Assembly (NCBI RefSeq): GCF_001422665.1
Contig: NZ_LMLU01000001.1
Location: 788,797-852,796, forward strand
Origin: Arthrobacter sp. Leaf234
GTDB lineage: Bacteria > Actinomycetota > Actinomycetes > Actinomycetales > Micrococcaceae
Length of the DNA: 64,000 nucleotides
Direction of reading: 5' to 3'
In this document: positions 8,386-18,115 of the stretch, in pieces
Position numbering within the stretch: the stretch's first letter is position 1
Layout of the letters: each line of letters opens with the position of its first letter
The notes under the pieces: model-generated
The model's database searches: none
Told to the model about the DNA's origin: nothing
The model's input: only the letters and a program-made list of their open reading frames with translations
Made by a program: the position numbers and the translations under genes

Positions 8386-8408
8386 CTATCTTTAGTGCCC
8401 TAAGTTAG
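8386..8408 (-). promoter_or_regulatory. Candidate ROK operator at SGNH-ROK promoter
   Basis: Imperfect inverted repeat CTATCTTTAG - TGC - CCTAAGTTAG in the 5' region of the SGNH-ROK operon; 7 of 10 arm positions match. A possible -35 (TTGACC, plus-strand 8416-8421) lies just upstream in the minus direction, placing the repeat over the -10 area. The spaced motif ACTTAG...TAAAG also occurs at the importer promoter (9846-9881). Assignment to the ROK protein is inference. Confidence 0.5.
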
Positions 8409-8516
8409 ACCATCCGGTCAACTTCCCGGACACGGGACCCGCGACTCCGCGCCTGCAGGCCGCGATGGAAGGATGGGAGGGACACGAATGACGCCTCACG
8501 AGGATGACCAGCGACC

Positions 8517-9140
8517 ATGCACCTGACCCTAGATCCGGTCCCCTTCGACGCCCCCGAAGCGCACGCGCTCCGCACTGCCCAGCAGGCGGAGCTGCACGTC
8601 AGGTACGGAAGCGAGGATCACGAACCAGGCGAGCAGCCGACGGCCGCCAACGTGCCCTTCTTCCTCGTCGCCCGGACCGAGGACGGAAGGGCCGTGGGGT
8701 GCGGCGGGCTGCGACCGCTCGCAGGCGGCGGCCTGGAGGTGAAGCGGATGTACGTCCTGCCGGAGCTTCGCGGCAATGGCGTCGCGACGGCGATACTGCG
8801 GCGGATCGAGGACGAGGCACGGGCCCGGGGCGTCGCGGAACTGCTGCTGGAGACCGGGATGGGGCAGCCCGATGCGATGCGCTTCTACGAGCGCGAGGGG
8901 TACCACCGCATCCCGGCCTTCGGCGCCTACGTCGGTGAGGACCACTCCGTCTGCTACGCGAGGGTACTGGGTGCTCCTGCCGCGACGTCGGGGTCAGCCG
9001 TCGGCCCCGCAGCTGCCGGCGCGGGAGCCGCCGGCGCTCAACCCGGCGTCGAACCCGGCGCGGGAGCCGCCGGCGCTCAACCCGGCGTCGAACCCGGCGC
9101 GGGAGCCGCCGGCGCTGAATGCGTCCTGCCGAACCGGTGA
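8517..9140 (+). CDS. GNAT N-acetyltransferase with C-terminal repeat tail
   Basis: 207 residues. Residues about 45-150 are a GNAT domain: GGLRPLAGGGLEVKRMYV strand, the acetyl-CoA loop LRGNGVATAIL, and the AMRFYEREGYHRIP segment. Substrate unknown. From about residue 160 the protein changes to an Ala/Gly/Pro tail with two full and one partial copy of a 13-residue repeat (GAGAAGAQPGVEP), which arises from a 39-base tandem repeat. This tail is not part of the family fold and may be a recent expansion. It is divergent from the SGNH gene and ends 7 bases from the convergent YbaK-like gene. Confidence 0.85.
   Translation: MHLTLDPVPFDAPEAHALRTAQQAELHVRYGSEDHEPGEQPTAANVPFFLVARTEDGRAVGCGGLRPLAGGGLEVKRMYVLPELRGNGVATAILRRIEDEARARGVAELLLETGMGQPDAMRFYEREGYHRIPAFGAYVGEDHSVCYARVLGAPAATSGSAVGPAAAGAGAAGAQPGVEPGAGAAGAQPGVEPGAGAAGAECVLPNR
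9016..9116 (+). repeat. 39-bp tandem repeat inside GNAT gene
   Basis: Period 39 bases, about 2.6 near-identical copies (GGCG anchors at 9018, 9057 and 9096). Because the period is a multiple of three, each copy adds 13 residues to the acetyltransferase tail. Confidence 0.9.
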
Positions 9141-9147
9141 ACGGGAC

Positions 9148-9630
9148 CTAGGACGTGATGTCACCCGTCACGGCGCCCAGCGAGTCCAGCAGCGCGTCGG
9201 CGTCGGTGAAGAGCAGGTAATCCGCGGATCCCGATCCCATGCCGATCCGTCGACCCCTGATGCGCTCGTCCGCGTAGACCGGCAGGACCGTCGAACTGCC
9301 CAGCGGCGTGATGGTGCCCGGGGCGTAGCCCGTGACCTCGAAGGCGGCGTCCGGGCGAACGAGGGAAGCCTTGTTGACGGACAGCAGGGCGCGGAGCTTG
9401 GCCCAGTCCAGGCGCCGGGTCCCGGGGATCAGCACGAAGACCGTGATGCCCCCGCTGATCTTCGCCACCATCGTCTTCACGCCGTCGTCCTCGGACAGGC
9501 CCTGTGCGGCGGCCACCTCGTCGAACGTGCCGTCCTCGTGCCGTGCCACGAGGACGATGTCGAGGCCCCGGGCCTCCGCGTCACGCTCGGCGGGGGAGGG
9601 GTGGGTGCCGTCGGTGTCCATGGTGCCCAT
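9148..9630 (-). CDS. YbaK/ProX-type aminoacyl-tRNA deacylase
   Basis: 160 residues with the YbaK fold: KTMVAKISGGITVFVLIPG, the KLRALLSVNKASLVRPDAA helix region where a Lys is catalytic in relatives, and the GTITPLGS loop that precedes the substrate pocket. These proteins clear mischarged tRNAs, most often Cys- or Ala-tRNA(Pro), in the cytoplasm. The start could be the ATG at 9630 or the one at 9621. It converges on the GNAT gene with a 7-base gap and is divergent from the importer operon; no functional tie to either is evident. Confidence 0.82.
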   Translation of the reverse strand: MGTMDTDGTHPSPAERDAEARGLDIVLVARHEDGTFDEVAAAQGLSEDDGVKTMVAKISGGITVFVLIPGTRRLDWAKLRALLSVNKASLVRPDAAFEVTGYAPGTITPLGSSTVLPVYADERIRGRRIGMGSGSADYLLFTDADALLDSLGAVTGDITS

Positions 9631-9952
9631 CGTAGGGCCGCGCGGCCTCGCTGCGGCCGGGCGTGATGGTGCTTCCCTGCGATGACGACGGCAGGGTGGC
9701 GGGCGGCGCCGACCAGGCCGGTGGGGGCGAGGGTCCTGGCGGACCGGGATCCGGTGCAGGACGACGGCTGCGCTTCATGGAGGAGTGTGGCGGCTCTGCT
9801 GGGGCAGCACGGAGGGGCCACGCTTCGGGACGCACGTCGGACACTTACTTGACTTAGATAATAAAGTCGCCTAAGAAAGTACCCAACGGTTTACCTCGGG
9901 TGGTCGAACCGGCCGGCGGCACCGTAGCCGCCCACGATTGAAAGGTACGAAG
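9631..9952. promoter_or_regulatory. Divergent intergenic region before importer operon
   Basis: 322 bases. The left two thirds are GC-rich with no gene seen. The right part contains an AT-rich promoter/operator block (9846-9881) and ends with GAAAGG, 7 bases before the start of the substrate-binding protein. Confidence 0.6.
9846..9881 (+). promoter_or_regulatory. Importer-operon promoter within inverted repeat
   Basis: A -35-like TTGACT (9849-9854) and a -10-like TAAGAA (9872-9877) stand 17 bases apart. They lie within an inverted repeat: TACTT-GA-CTTAG on the left, CTAAG-A-AAGTA on the right, 13 bases between. A regulator bound here would cover the whole promoter. The CTTAG...TAAAG elements resemble those before the SGNH-ROK operon, which makes the ROK protein the best candidate. 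Confidence 0.55.
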
Positions 9953-11653
9953 ATGTCCTCATCACTTTCGGGAACCAGGCGCCTGGGTCTGGCAGCAGCC
10001 ACGATGCTCAGCGTCGCAACCCTCGCCCTCAGCGGCTGTGCGGGCGGCGGGGGAGCATCGAATGACGCCGGCGGCTCGGAGAACACCTCCGTCACCGTCT
10101 TCAACGGCGCGACCGGGACCATCTCCGAGAACTTCAACCCGTTCTCCTCCACGGCGCTCCAGCCGACCCTCGGCGTGATCTTCGAGCCGCTCTTCTGGTA
10201 CAACGCGGCATCCGACGAGCCGCCCACCCCGCTCCTCGCGGAATCGTTCGAATGGAACGAGGACGGCACGCAGCTCACCATCACGACGCGCGAGGGCGTC
10301 CAGTGGTCCGACGGCGAACCCTTCACCGCGAACGACGTCGCCTTCACCTTCAACCTCGTCAACGAGACGCCGGAGCTCAACACCACGGGCCTGGCCGCCA
10401 CGGCGGAAGCCACCGATGACACGACGGTCGTCCTGACGTTCACCGAGAACTCCTTCATGCAGGAGCCCAGCGTGCTCGGCAACCGCGGGATCGTCCCCGA
10501 GCACATCTGGAAGGATGTCGCGGATCCGATCACCGAGATCAACTCCGACCCCGTCGGCACCGGACCGTTCAAGGTCAAGGACTTCACGGCGCAGAGCTAC
10601 CTCCTGGAAAAGAACGATCTCTACTGGGAGGAGGGCAAGCCCGCCATCAACGAGGTGCGCTACATCTCGCTCGACACCGCGGACGCCGCGACGGGCGCGC
10701 TGCTCGCCGGGGAGGTGGACTGGATGAGCTCCTTCCTGCCGGGCCTCGAGCAGATCCTCGCGGACAACGAGAACCTGTCCTACGTCAACACCCCCGCGCT
10801 GACCGCCTCCATCTTCACCTGCTCCAACGAGGCCCTGGGCTGTGAGGGACCGCAGACGGACCCCGCCGTGCGCCAGGCCATCTATCAGGGCATCGACCGC
10901 GAGCAGCTGAACGCCCTCGCCGGCGGAGGCTTCGCCGGTACGGCATCCCCCACCCTGGTGCTCCCCGAGCGGGATGCCGACTGGATCGCCGATCCTGCCA
11001 ACACCGAGACGCCGGCCAACGCCGATGTCGAGGGAGCCAGGAAGGTGCTCGAGGACGCCGGATGGGTCGAGGGCTCGGACGGCATCCGCGAGAAGGACGG
11101 CGAGCGGCTCTCCCTCGGCATCCAGACGGTCACCGGCTACAGCGACTTCATCTCGCTGAACGACGCCATGTCGCAGCAACTGCGCGACGTGGGGATCGAG
11201 CTGAACCCGACGTCCATCACCTACAACGAGTGGGTCAACAACCTCAACATCGGCGAGTACCAGCTCACGCTGGAGTCGATCGGCCTGCAGCCCTCCAACA
11301 ATCCGTACTACTCCTACGAGAAGTGGTACAACTCGGCGAACACGACGCCGGTGGGTGAGTCGGCGCTGAACAACAACACCTCCCGCTACAGCAACCCGAC
11401 GGTCGACGAGGCGCTCGCCGTCGCGCGCTCCACCAACGACGAGGCGGTGCAGAAGGAGCAGTACGGGATCATCCAGGAGGAGATCGTCCGGGACATGCCG
11501 TACATCCCCATCTACGTGAACTCGCTGCTCACCGAGTTCAACACCGAGCGCGCCACCGGCTGGCCCACCAACGAGGACCCCTACGCCCTCGCCGCCACCT
11601 GGAAGGCCTGGGACAACGGGATCGTCCTGAAGAACATCACCCCCGCCCAGTAG
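9953..11653 (+). CDS. ABC importer substrate-binding lipoprotein (family 5)
   Basis: 566 residues. Signal peptide with lipobox LALSGC (Cys29), then a Gly/Ser linker and an SBP_bac_5 fold: NPFSSTALQPTLGVIFEPL, ITTREGVQWSDGEPFTANDV and the VGTGPFKV segment are family hallmarks. Such proteins bind oligopeptides or, in many actinobacteria and thermophiles, beta-oligosaccharides. The adjacent beta-mannosidase and sugar kinase favour manno- or cello-oligosaccharides here (inference). Start at 9953 chosen because GAAAGG sits 7 bases upstream; a TTG 15 bases earlier overlaps that site. First gene of an operon running to 19029. Confidence 0.88.
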   Translation: MSSSLSGTRRLGLAAATMLSVATLALSGCAGGGGASNDAGGSENTSVTVFNGATGTISENFNPFSSTALQPTLGVIFEPLFWYNAASDEPPTPLLAESFEWNEDGTQLTITTREGVQWSDGEPFTANDVAFTFNLVNETPELNTTGLAATAEATDDTTVVLTFTENSFMQEPSVLGNRGIVPEHIWKDVADPITEINSDPVGTGPFKVKDFTAQSYLLEKNDLYWEEGKPAINEVRYISLDTADAATGALLAGEVDWMSSFLPGLEQILADNENLSYVNTPALTASIFTCSNEALGCEGPQTDPAVRQAIYQGIDREQLNALAGGGFAGTASPTLVLPERDADWIADPANTETPANADVEGARKVLEDAGWVEGSDGIREKDGERLSLGIQTVTGYSDFISLNDAMSQQLRDVGIELNPTSITYNEWVNNLNIGEYQLTLESIGLQPSNNPYYSYEKWYNSANTTPVGESALNNNTSRYSNPTVDEALAVARSTNDEAVQKEQYGIIQEEIVRDMPYIPIYVNSLLTEFNTERATGWPTNEDPYALAATWKAWDNGIVLKNITPAQ

Positions 11654-11675
11654 GCTCCCCTCCGCACCACGGGCA

Positions 11676-11704
11676 GGACGGCGCGTCCCACCGACGCGCC
11701 GTCC
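11676..11704 (+). terminator. Intra-operon hairpin after binding protein
   Basis: Perfect 12-bp stem (GGACGGCGCGTC / GACGCGCCGTCC) with a CCACC loop, 22 bases after the binding-protein stop and 45 before the permease start. Such hairpins after the first gene of importer operons often reduce read-through or protect the upstream message, giving excess binding protein over membrane parts. Confidence 0.6.
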
Positions 11705-11749
11705 CGCCCCCGGGCGCGGACCTCGACCCGTCGTGGAAAGTCGATCGCC

Positions 11750-12739
11750 ATGAAATACATCCTGCAGAAGCTCGGGTTCTACCTCGTCGCCTTCTGGGCC
11801 GCACTGACGGTCAACTTCTTCCTCCCGCGGCTCCTTCCGGGAAATCCGGTGGACATCATGCTCGCGAAGCTCGCGCAGCGCGGACCGGTCACTCCCGAAG
11901 CGCGCGAGGCCGTCGAACTCCTCCTCGGCACCAACACCCAGGCGCCGCTGATCGTGCAGTACTGGCAGTACCTCGGCAAGCTCTTCACCCTCGACCTCGG
12001 GACGTCGGTGGCCTTCTTCCCGGCGTCCGTCACGGACATCATCGCGCAGACGCTGCCCTGGACCATCGGGCTCATCGGCGTCGCCACGGTCATCTCGTTC
12101 GTCCTCGGGGTGGGCCTCGGGATGCTTGCCGGGTGGAAGCGCGGCTCGTGGCTCGACAACCTGATCCCCGTGACCACCATGCTGCAGTCGGTGCCCTACT
12201 TCTGGCTCGCGCTGATCCTCCTGTTCGTGCTCGGCGGCATGTGGGACCTGTTCCCGCTGAACGGCGGCTACAACGTCTACGAGGTCAGCCCCGGCTGGAA
12301 CTGGGCCTTCATCAGCAGTGTCGTCTACTACGGGACGCTGCCCGCCCTGACCATCGTGATCTCCTCGGTGGGTGGCTGGATGCTCGGCATGCGCAACATG
12401 ATGGTCTCCACCCTCTCCGACGACTACATCCTGACGGCCGAGGCCAAGGGCCTGCGTCCCCTGAGGATCATGACCACCTACGCGGCACGCAACGCCGTGC
12501 TGCCGTCGGTCGCGGGATTCGCGATCTCGCTCGGCTTCGTGGTGGCCGGGTCGATCGTCACCGAGGCCGTCTTCTCCTACCCCGGCATCGGCTCCGCCCT
12601 GCTGAACGCCGTCGGCAGCAACGACTACTCGCTCATGCAGGGCCTGTTCCTGGTCATCACGCTGTCCGTCCTCGGCGCGAACCTGCTCGTGGACCTCCTC
12701 TACTCGTTCATCGATCCCCGCACCCGGGCCCGAAGCTAG
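11750..12739 (+). CDS. ABC importer permease 1 (DppB-type)
   Basis: 329 residues, six hydrophobic segments. The N-terminal helix and FFLPRLLPGNPVDIML stretch are typical of DppB/OppB permeases, and the cytoplasmic EAA loop is present near residue 230 (TAEAKGLRPLRIMTTYAARN). It forms half of the membrane channel for the family-5 binding protein. Nine bases separate it from the next permease gene. Confidence 0.9.
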   Translation: MKYILQKLGFYLVAFWAALTVNFFLPRLLPGNPVDIMLAKLAQRGPVTPEAREAVELLLGTNTQAPLIVQYWQYLGKLFTLDLGTSVAFFPASVTDIIAQTLPWTIGLIGVATVISFVLGVGLGMLAGWKRGSWLDNLIPVTTMLQSVPYFWLALILLFVLGGMWDLFPLNGGYNVYEVSPGWNWAFISSVVYYGTLPALTIVISSVGGWMLGMRNMMVSTLSDDYILTAEAKGLRPLRIMTTYAARNAVLPSVAGFAISLGFVVAGSIVTEAVFSYPGIGSALLNAVGSNDYSLMQGLFLVITLSVLGANLLVDLLYSFIDPRTRARS

Positions 12740-12747
12740 GATCCGCC

Positions 12748-13707
12748 ATGACCGCCACCACGCAGGACCCGGGGATCGCCGCCACCAGCGCGCGCTCCAC
12801 CCGGTCGAGACGATCAATGCCACCGATGACGCCGAAGCTGGCCATCGGGCTCCTCATCGCCGGCAGCATCATCCTCTTCGGGATCATCGCACCCTTCTTC
12901 GTGGGTGATCCCTCGGAGGTCGACAACGTGGGCCTCGCCGGCCCCGCCGACGGCTTCATCCTCGGCACCACCCAGACCGGGCAGGACGTCTTCGCGCAGC
13001 TCGCGTACGCGACGCGCGGATCGCTCACCGTCGGCTTGATCGTCGGCATCCTGACCCTCTTCCTGTCCGCGTTCTTCGGGATCATCGGCGCCTACTTCGG
13101 GGGCTGGCTCGACGAGTCCTTCTCCCTGTTCACCAATGTCATGCTCGTGATCCCGGGGCTCCCGCTGGTCATCATCATCTCCAGCTACGTCCCGGAGAAG
13201 AGCATCCTCCTGGTCTCCGTGGTCCTCGCCATCACCGGCTGGGCCGGGTCGGCGCGCGTGCTGCGCGGCTTCACCCTGAGCGTGCGGAACCGCGACTACG
13301 TCGCCGCGGCCCGGGTGTCGGGCGAGAAGCCCTGGCGCATCCTCGGCGTCGAGATCCTCCCCAACCTGATCCCGCTCCTCGCCTCGCAGGTGGTGTTCGC
13401 CGTCATCTTCGCCATCCTGGGCGAGGCCGGACTGTCCTTCCTCGGCCTCGGCGCCGCGGACTCCTTCACCTGGGGCACCATGCTGTACTTCGCGCAGAAC
13501 GGCCTCGCGCTGAGGCTGGGCGCCTGGTGGTGGTTCGTCCCGCCGGGACTGCTGATCGCCCTCTTCGGCGCGGCCCTCGCCCTCATCAACTTCTCGATCG
13601 ACGAGATCATCAATCCGAAGCTGCGCTCGCAGACACGGGCCACCCGGCGCGGCTGGAAGCTATCGAAGGCAGAACTGCGCGCCGCCACCAAGGAGGACGT
13701 CCTGTGA
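12748..13707 (+). CDS. ABC importer permease 2 (DppC-type)
   Basis: 319 residues. A 35-residue cytoplasmic tail precedes the first membrane helix; the family motif LGTTQTGQDVFAQLAYATR (about residues 71-89) and the EAA loop AARVSGEKPWRILGVEILPN follow. Six hydrophobic segments are visible. It pairs with the DppB-type permease. The ATG at 12748 follows that gene by 8 bases, and its own stop overlaps the next start. Confidence 0.9.
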   Translation: MTATTQDPGIAATSARSTRSRRSMPPMTPKLAIGLLIAGSIILFGIIAPFFVGDPSEVDNVGLAGPADGFILGTTQTGQDVFAQLAYATRGSLTVGLIVGILTLFLSAFFGIIGAYFGGWLDESFSLFTNVMLVIPGLPLVIIISSYVPEKSILLVSVVLAITGWAGSARVLRGFTLSVRNRDYVAAARVSGEKPWRILGVEILPNLIPLLASQVVFAVIFAILGEAGLSFLGLGAADSFTWGTMLYFAQNGLALRLGAWWWFVPPGLLIALFGAALALINFSIDEIINPKLRSQTRATRRGWKLSKAELRAATKEDVL

Positions 13708-14674
13708 GCAGCACCGACCAGGGAGCCCATTCCGTCAGCATCACCGACGTCGGCGCACGCGGATCCGCGGACGAGGCGCGGCCCGGACGCGAGCGCCGCA
13801 CCGAGCGGGCCGCCGAGGCCCGCGAGCACCCGGTCCTGACCATCGAGGACTTCAGCGTCGAGTACAAGGGCGACCGCGTGGTCCGAGCGGTGAAGAACGT
13901 GACGCTCTCGCTCGGCCGGGGCGAGATCCTCGGTCTCGCGGGGGAGAGCGGCTGCGGGAAGTCCACGCTCGCCTACGGCATCAACCGCCTCCTGAAGCCC
14001 CCCGCCGTCATCACCGGCGGCACCGCCCATTTCCATTCGCGCGAGGGCTACGTGATCGACCTCAATGAACTCAGCGGGGAGGAGCTGCGGGCCTTCCGCT
14101 GGGACAAGATCGCGATGGTCTTCCAGGGGGCCATGAACTCGCTCAACCCCGTGATCACGGTCCAGCGGCAGATGGAGGACATCTTCTCCACGCACCGCCC
14201 CGACCTGTCCAGGAAGGAGCGCCGGACCCGGTGCGGCGACCTCCTGGAACGCGTCGGGGTGGATCGGGCCCGCCTGCGCTCCTACCCGCACGAGCTCTCC
14301 GGCGGCATGCGCCAGCGCGTCATGATCGCCATGGCCATGGCGCTGGACCCGCAGGTCATGATCATGGACGAGCCGACCACCGCCCTCGACGTCGTGGTCC
14401 AGCGCGAGATCCTGCGCGAGATCACGCGCCTGCGCGCCGATCTCGGCTTCGCCGTCATCTTCATCACGCACGACCTCCCGCTCCTGCTGGAGATCAGTGA
14501 CCGCATCGCGGTCATGCGCGAGGGCGAGATCGTGGAACTCGGGGACGCCGTCGAGCTCTACACGAACCCGCAGCACGACTACACCAAGAAGCTGCTCGCC
14601 TCCTTCCCCAGCCTGACCGGCGAACGCGGCGACTTCATCCGCGGAGGAACGCGGCACCAGGACGGAGGACAGGC

Positions 14675-14678
<4 letters not shown>
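13704..14678 (+). CDS. ABC importer ATPase 1 (DppD-type)
   Basis: 324 residues. After a 45-residue charged N-terminal tail come Walker A (GESGCGKST), Q-loop (MVFQGAMNSLNPV), signature (LSGGMRQRV), Walker B (VMIMDEPTTALD) and the switch His (FITHD). The GTG at 13704 overlaps the permease stop by 4 bases (GTGA). The C-terminal region (TNPQHDYTKKLLASFP) is the oligopeptide/dipeptide-type extension. Supplies energy for import together with the next gene. Confidence 0.9.
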
Positions 14679-15466
<788 letters not shown>

Positions 15467-15523
15467 CCCCGGTCCCCGAACCACAGGCGGCGCAAGCCGC
15501 CGCAGACCTACTGGAGTACGCGC

Positions 15524-18115
15524 ATGAACACCTTCACCCCCGCACCGCAGGCCCTCGACCTCGGCGGCAGCTGGAACCTCACCTGGACCGCCGGACCGGT
15601 GGATGCGCCGTCGTACGCGACGTCCGGCGCGCCCATCCGGGCCTCCGTGCCCGGCCAGGTGCACACGGACCTCATGGCCGCGGGCCTGCTCGACGACCCC
15701 GATGTGGGGCTTCGCGAGGCGGACCAGATGTGGATCGGGCACTCGCAGTGGACGTACGCCCGCCACTTCGCATGGGACGGCACGATCGCGGGGGAGCGGA
15801 TCGAGCTCGTGGCCGAAGGGCTGGACACCTTCGCCACGGTCACGCTGAACGGCCACGAGGTGGCCATGACGGCGGACCAGCACATCGGGTACCGCTGGGA
15901 CGTGGCGCACCTGCTCCTTCCTGGCGAGAACCTGCTCGAGATCCGCTTCGGGTCAGCCTGGGACGCCGCGCACGAGTGCGAGGTCCAGGTCGGTGAGCTG
16001 CCCCGGCCGTACGACGAGCCGTACCCCTTCGTCCGCAAGAGTGCCTGCAACTTCGGGTGGGACTGGGGACCGCACTACGTCACCGCCGGCATCTGGCAGC
16101 CCATCCGCCTCGAGGCATGGTCCGGCGTGCGGATCGATTCGATCCGCCCCGATGTCACGCTCGACGGCGGTTCGGCCCGCGTCGGCATCACCGTGGGCCT
16201 CGACCGGCAGGGGACGACGTCGGACGTGTCCGTCACGGCCGTCCTGACCGCGCCCGACGGCTCGGAGGTGGCCCGCAGCAGCGTGGCGGCCGGGGCCGAC
16301 CGGGCGGTGCTCGCGCTCGAGGTCGCCGATCCCGCGCTGTGGTGGCCGACGGGCCTCGGGGACCAGCCCCTCTACGGCCTGTCCGTGACGGCCGGGACCG
16401 AGGGCCACGTGCTCGCGGAGGGCACGCGCCGTATCGGCCTGCGCACCGTCGTTGTCGAGGAGGAGCCGGACGCCGTCGGCACCACCTGGGCCCTCGTGGT
16501 GAACGGCAGGCGCGTCCGCGTGCGCGGCTACAACTGGATCCCGGACGATCCCTTCATCGCCGAGGTGACGGAGGAGCGGCTCGGCCGGCGCCTGGACCAG
16601 GCCGTGGACGGCGGAGCCAACCTCCTGCGCATCTGGGGCGGCGGATACTTCTCCACCGAGGAGTTCATGGCCGGCTGCGACGAGCGCGGCCTGATGGTGT
16701 GGCACGACTTCCTCTTCGCCTGCGCCGCCTACGACGAGTCCGACGCCATGATCGAGGCCGTCACCACCGAGGCCGAGCAGGCCGTGGCCCGCCTGTCCGC
16801 GCACCCGAGCCTCGTCATCTGGTGCGGCGGCAACGAGTGCGTCTGGGGCATGTACGACTGGGGCTGGCCCGAGATCCTGCAGGGCCGCCCGTACGGCGCC
16901 GCCTTCTACACCGAGGTCCTCCCGGGCGTCATCGGGCGTCTCGATCCCTCGCGCCCCTACGTCCCCAACAGCCCGTGGGCGGGGTCGATGGAGAAGCACC
17001 CCAACAGCCGTGACGAGGGACCCGTCCACATCTGGGAGGTGTGGAACACCGTCGACTTCGTGCACTACCGCGACGTCGATCCGCCCTTCGTCTCCGAGAT
17101 GGGCTGGTGTGCGCCCCCGGCCTGGTCCACCCTGCGCCGTGTCGTGACGGAGGGGGACCTCGTGCCCGACAACCCGCAGGTGGCGCACCACATGCGTGCC
17201 GCGGACGGCATGGAGAAACTCGCCCGCGGCCTCGAACCCTACTTCGGTGCCCCCGAGGCTGCGGAGGACTGGCACTACCTGACCCAGATGGTGCAGGCAC
17301 GCTCGCAGGCGGTCGGCGCCGAATGGCTGCGGACCCGCGAACGGTGCGCCGGTGTGGTCATCTGGCAGCTCAACGACTGTTGGCCCGTGCTCAGCTGGTC
17401 GGCGGTGGACGGTGACGGCATCGAGAAGCCCGTCTGGTACGCGCTCCGCCGGTCCTTCGCCGAACGGATGCTCGCGATCGTCCCCGTCACCGCGGGCGGA
17501 ACCGACGACCCCACCGGTCCGGACGGACTCGAGATCGTCCTCGTCAACGACGGGCTCGACGCGGCGTCGGCCGACGTCGTCGTCCGCCGCCTGACGCTCG
17601 ACGGCGCCGAGGTGGGACGGGCGGAGCTCACCCTCACGGCAGCTCCGGATGGGACGGCGCGCACGGCGCTCCCCGCCGCACTCACCGAGGCGAGCGACCG
17701 CGAATTCCTCGTGGCGGACGCCGACGGGCTGCGCTCCACCTGGTTCTTCGTCCCCGATGCGGCGCTCGCGCCGTCCGGACCGAGCTTCACGGCGCGCGCC
17801 TCGGCCGATGGCGGGTTCCTCCGCATCACCGTCGAGGCGGGGTCACTGCTACGGGACCTGTGCGTCTTCGCGGACCGCCTCGCCGACCTGCTGGACGTCC
17901 CGGCGCCGGATCTCACCGTCGACGACATGATGGTCACCCTCCTGCCCGGCGAGACCGTGACCTTCACCGTCAGCCGGCGGGACGGCGCACCCCTCAGCGT
18001 GCCCGCAGACCTGTCGGTGGCGGAGCGGTCACCGGTGATCCGCTGCATCGGTGACAGCGCTGCCCTCGCGGGCACGCCACGGCCGGACGCCGCGGAAGGG
18101 ACCGTGGCGTCATGA
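15524..18115 (+). CDS. GH2 beta-mannosidase
   Basis: 863 residues, normal for bacterial beta-mannosidases. N-terminal jelly roll (WNLTWTAGPVDAP onward; FNFGWDWGPHYV-like SACNFGWDWGPHYV is a mannosidase hallmark), an Ig-like domain, and a TIM barrel from about residue 330 with the acid/base in WCGGNECVWG and the nucleophile in FVSEMGWCA. No signal peptide, so it hydrolyses imported manno-oligosaccharides from their non-reducing end. Fifty-seven bases follow the ATPase, and its stop overlaps the kinase start (ATGA). Context and motifs agree on mannose-releasing activity. Confidence 0.9.
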   Translation: MNTFTPAPQALDLGGSWNLTWTAGPVDAPSYATSGAPIRASVPGQVHTDLMAAGLLDDPDVGLREADQMWIGHSQWTYARHFAWDGTIAGERIELVAEGLDTFATVTLNGHEVAMTADQHIGYRWDVAHLLLPGENLLEIRFGSAWDAAHECEVQVGELPRPYDEPYPFVRKSACNFGWDWGPHYVTAGIWQPIRLEAWSGVRIDSIRPDVTLDGGSARVGITVGLDRQGTTSDVSVTAVLTAPDGSEVARSSVAAGADRAVLALEVADPALWWPTGLGDQPLYGLSVTAGTEGHVLAEGTRRIGLRTVVVEEEPDAVGTTWALVVNGRRVRVRGYNWIPDDPFIAEVTEERLGRRLDQAVDGGANLLRIWGGGYFSTEEFMAGCDERGLMVWHDFLFACAAYDESDAMIEAVTTEAEQAVARLSAHPSLVIWCGGNECVWGMYDWGWPEILQGRPYGAAFYTEVLPGVIGRLDPSRPYVPNSPWAGSMEKHPNSRDEGPVHIWEVWNTVDFVHYRDVDPPFVSEMGWCAPPAWSTLRRVVTEGDLVPDNPQVAHHMRAADGMEKLARGLEPYFGAPEAAEDWHYLTQMVQARSQAVGAEWLRTRERCAGVVIWQLNDCWPVLSWSAVDGDGIEKPVWYALRRSFAERMLAIVPVTAGGTDDPTGPDGLEIVLVNDGLDAASADVVVRRLTLDGAEVGRAELTLTAAPDGTARTALPAALTEASDREFLVADADGLRSTWFFVPDAALAPSGPSFTARASADGGFLRITVEAGSLLRDLCVFADRLADLLDVPAPDLTVDDMMVTLLPGETVTFTVSRRDGAPLSVPADLSVAERSPVIRCIGDSAALAGTPRPDAAEGTVAS

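Noticed and set aside
11676-11704. True end of the importer operon at the hairpin after the binding protein
   Set aside because: The following permease and ATPase genes have no promoter of their own that I can see and continue with short gaps, so the hairpin is more likely an internal attenuation or stability element.
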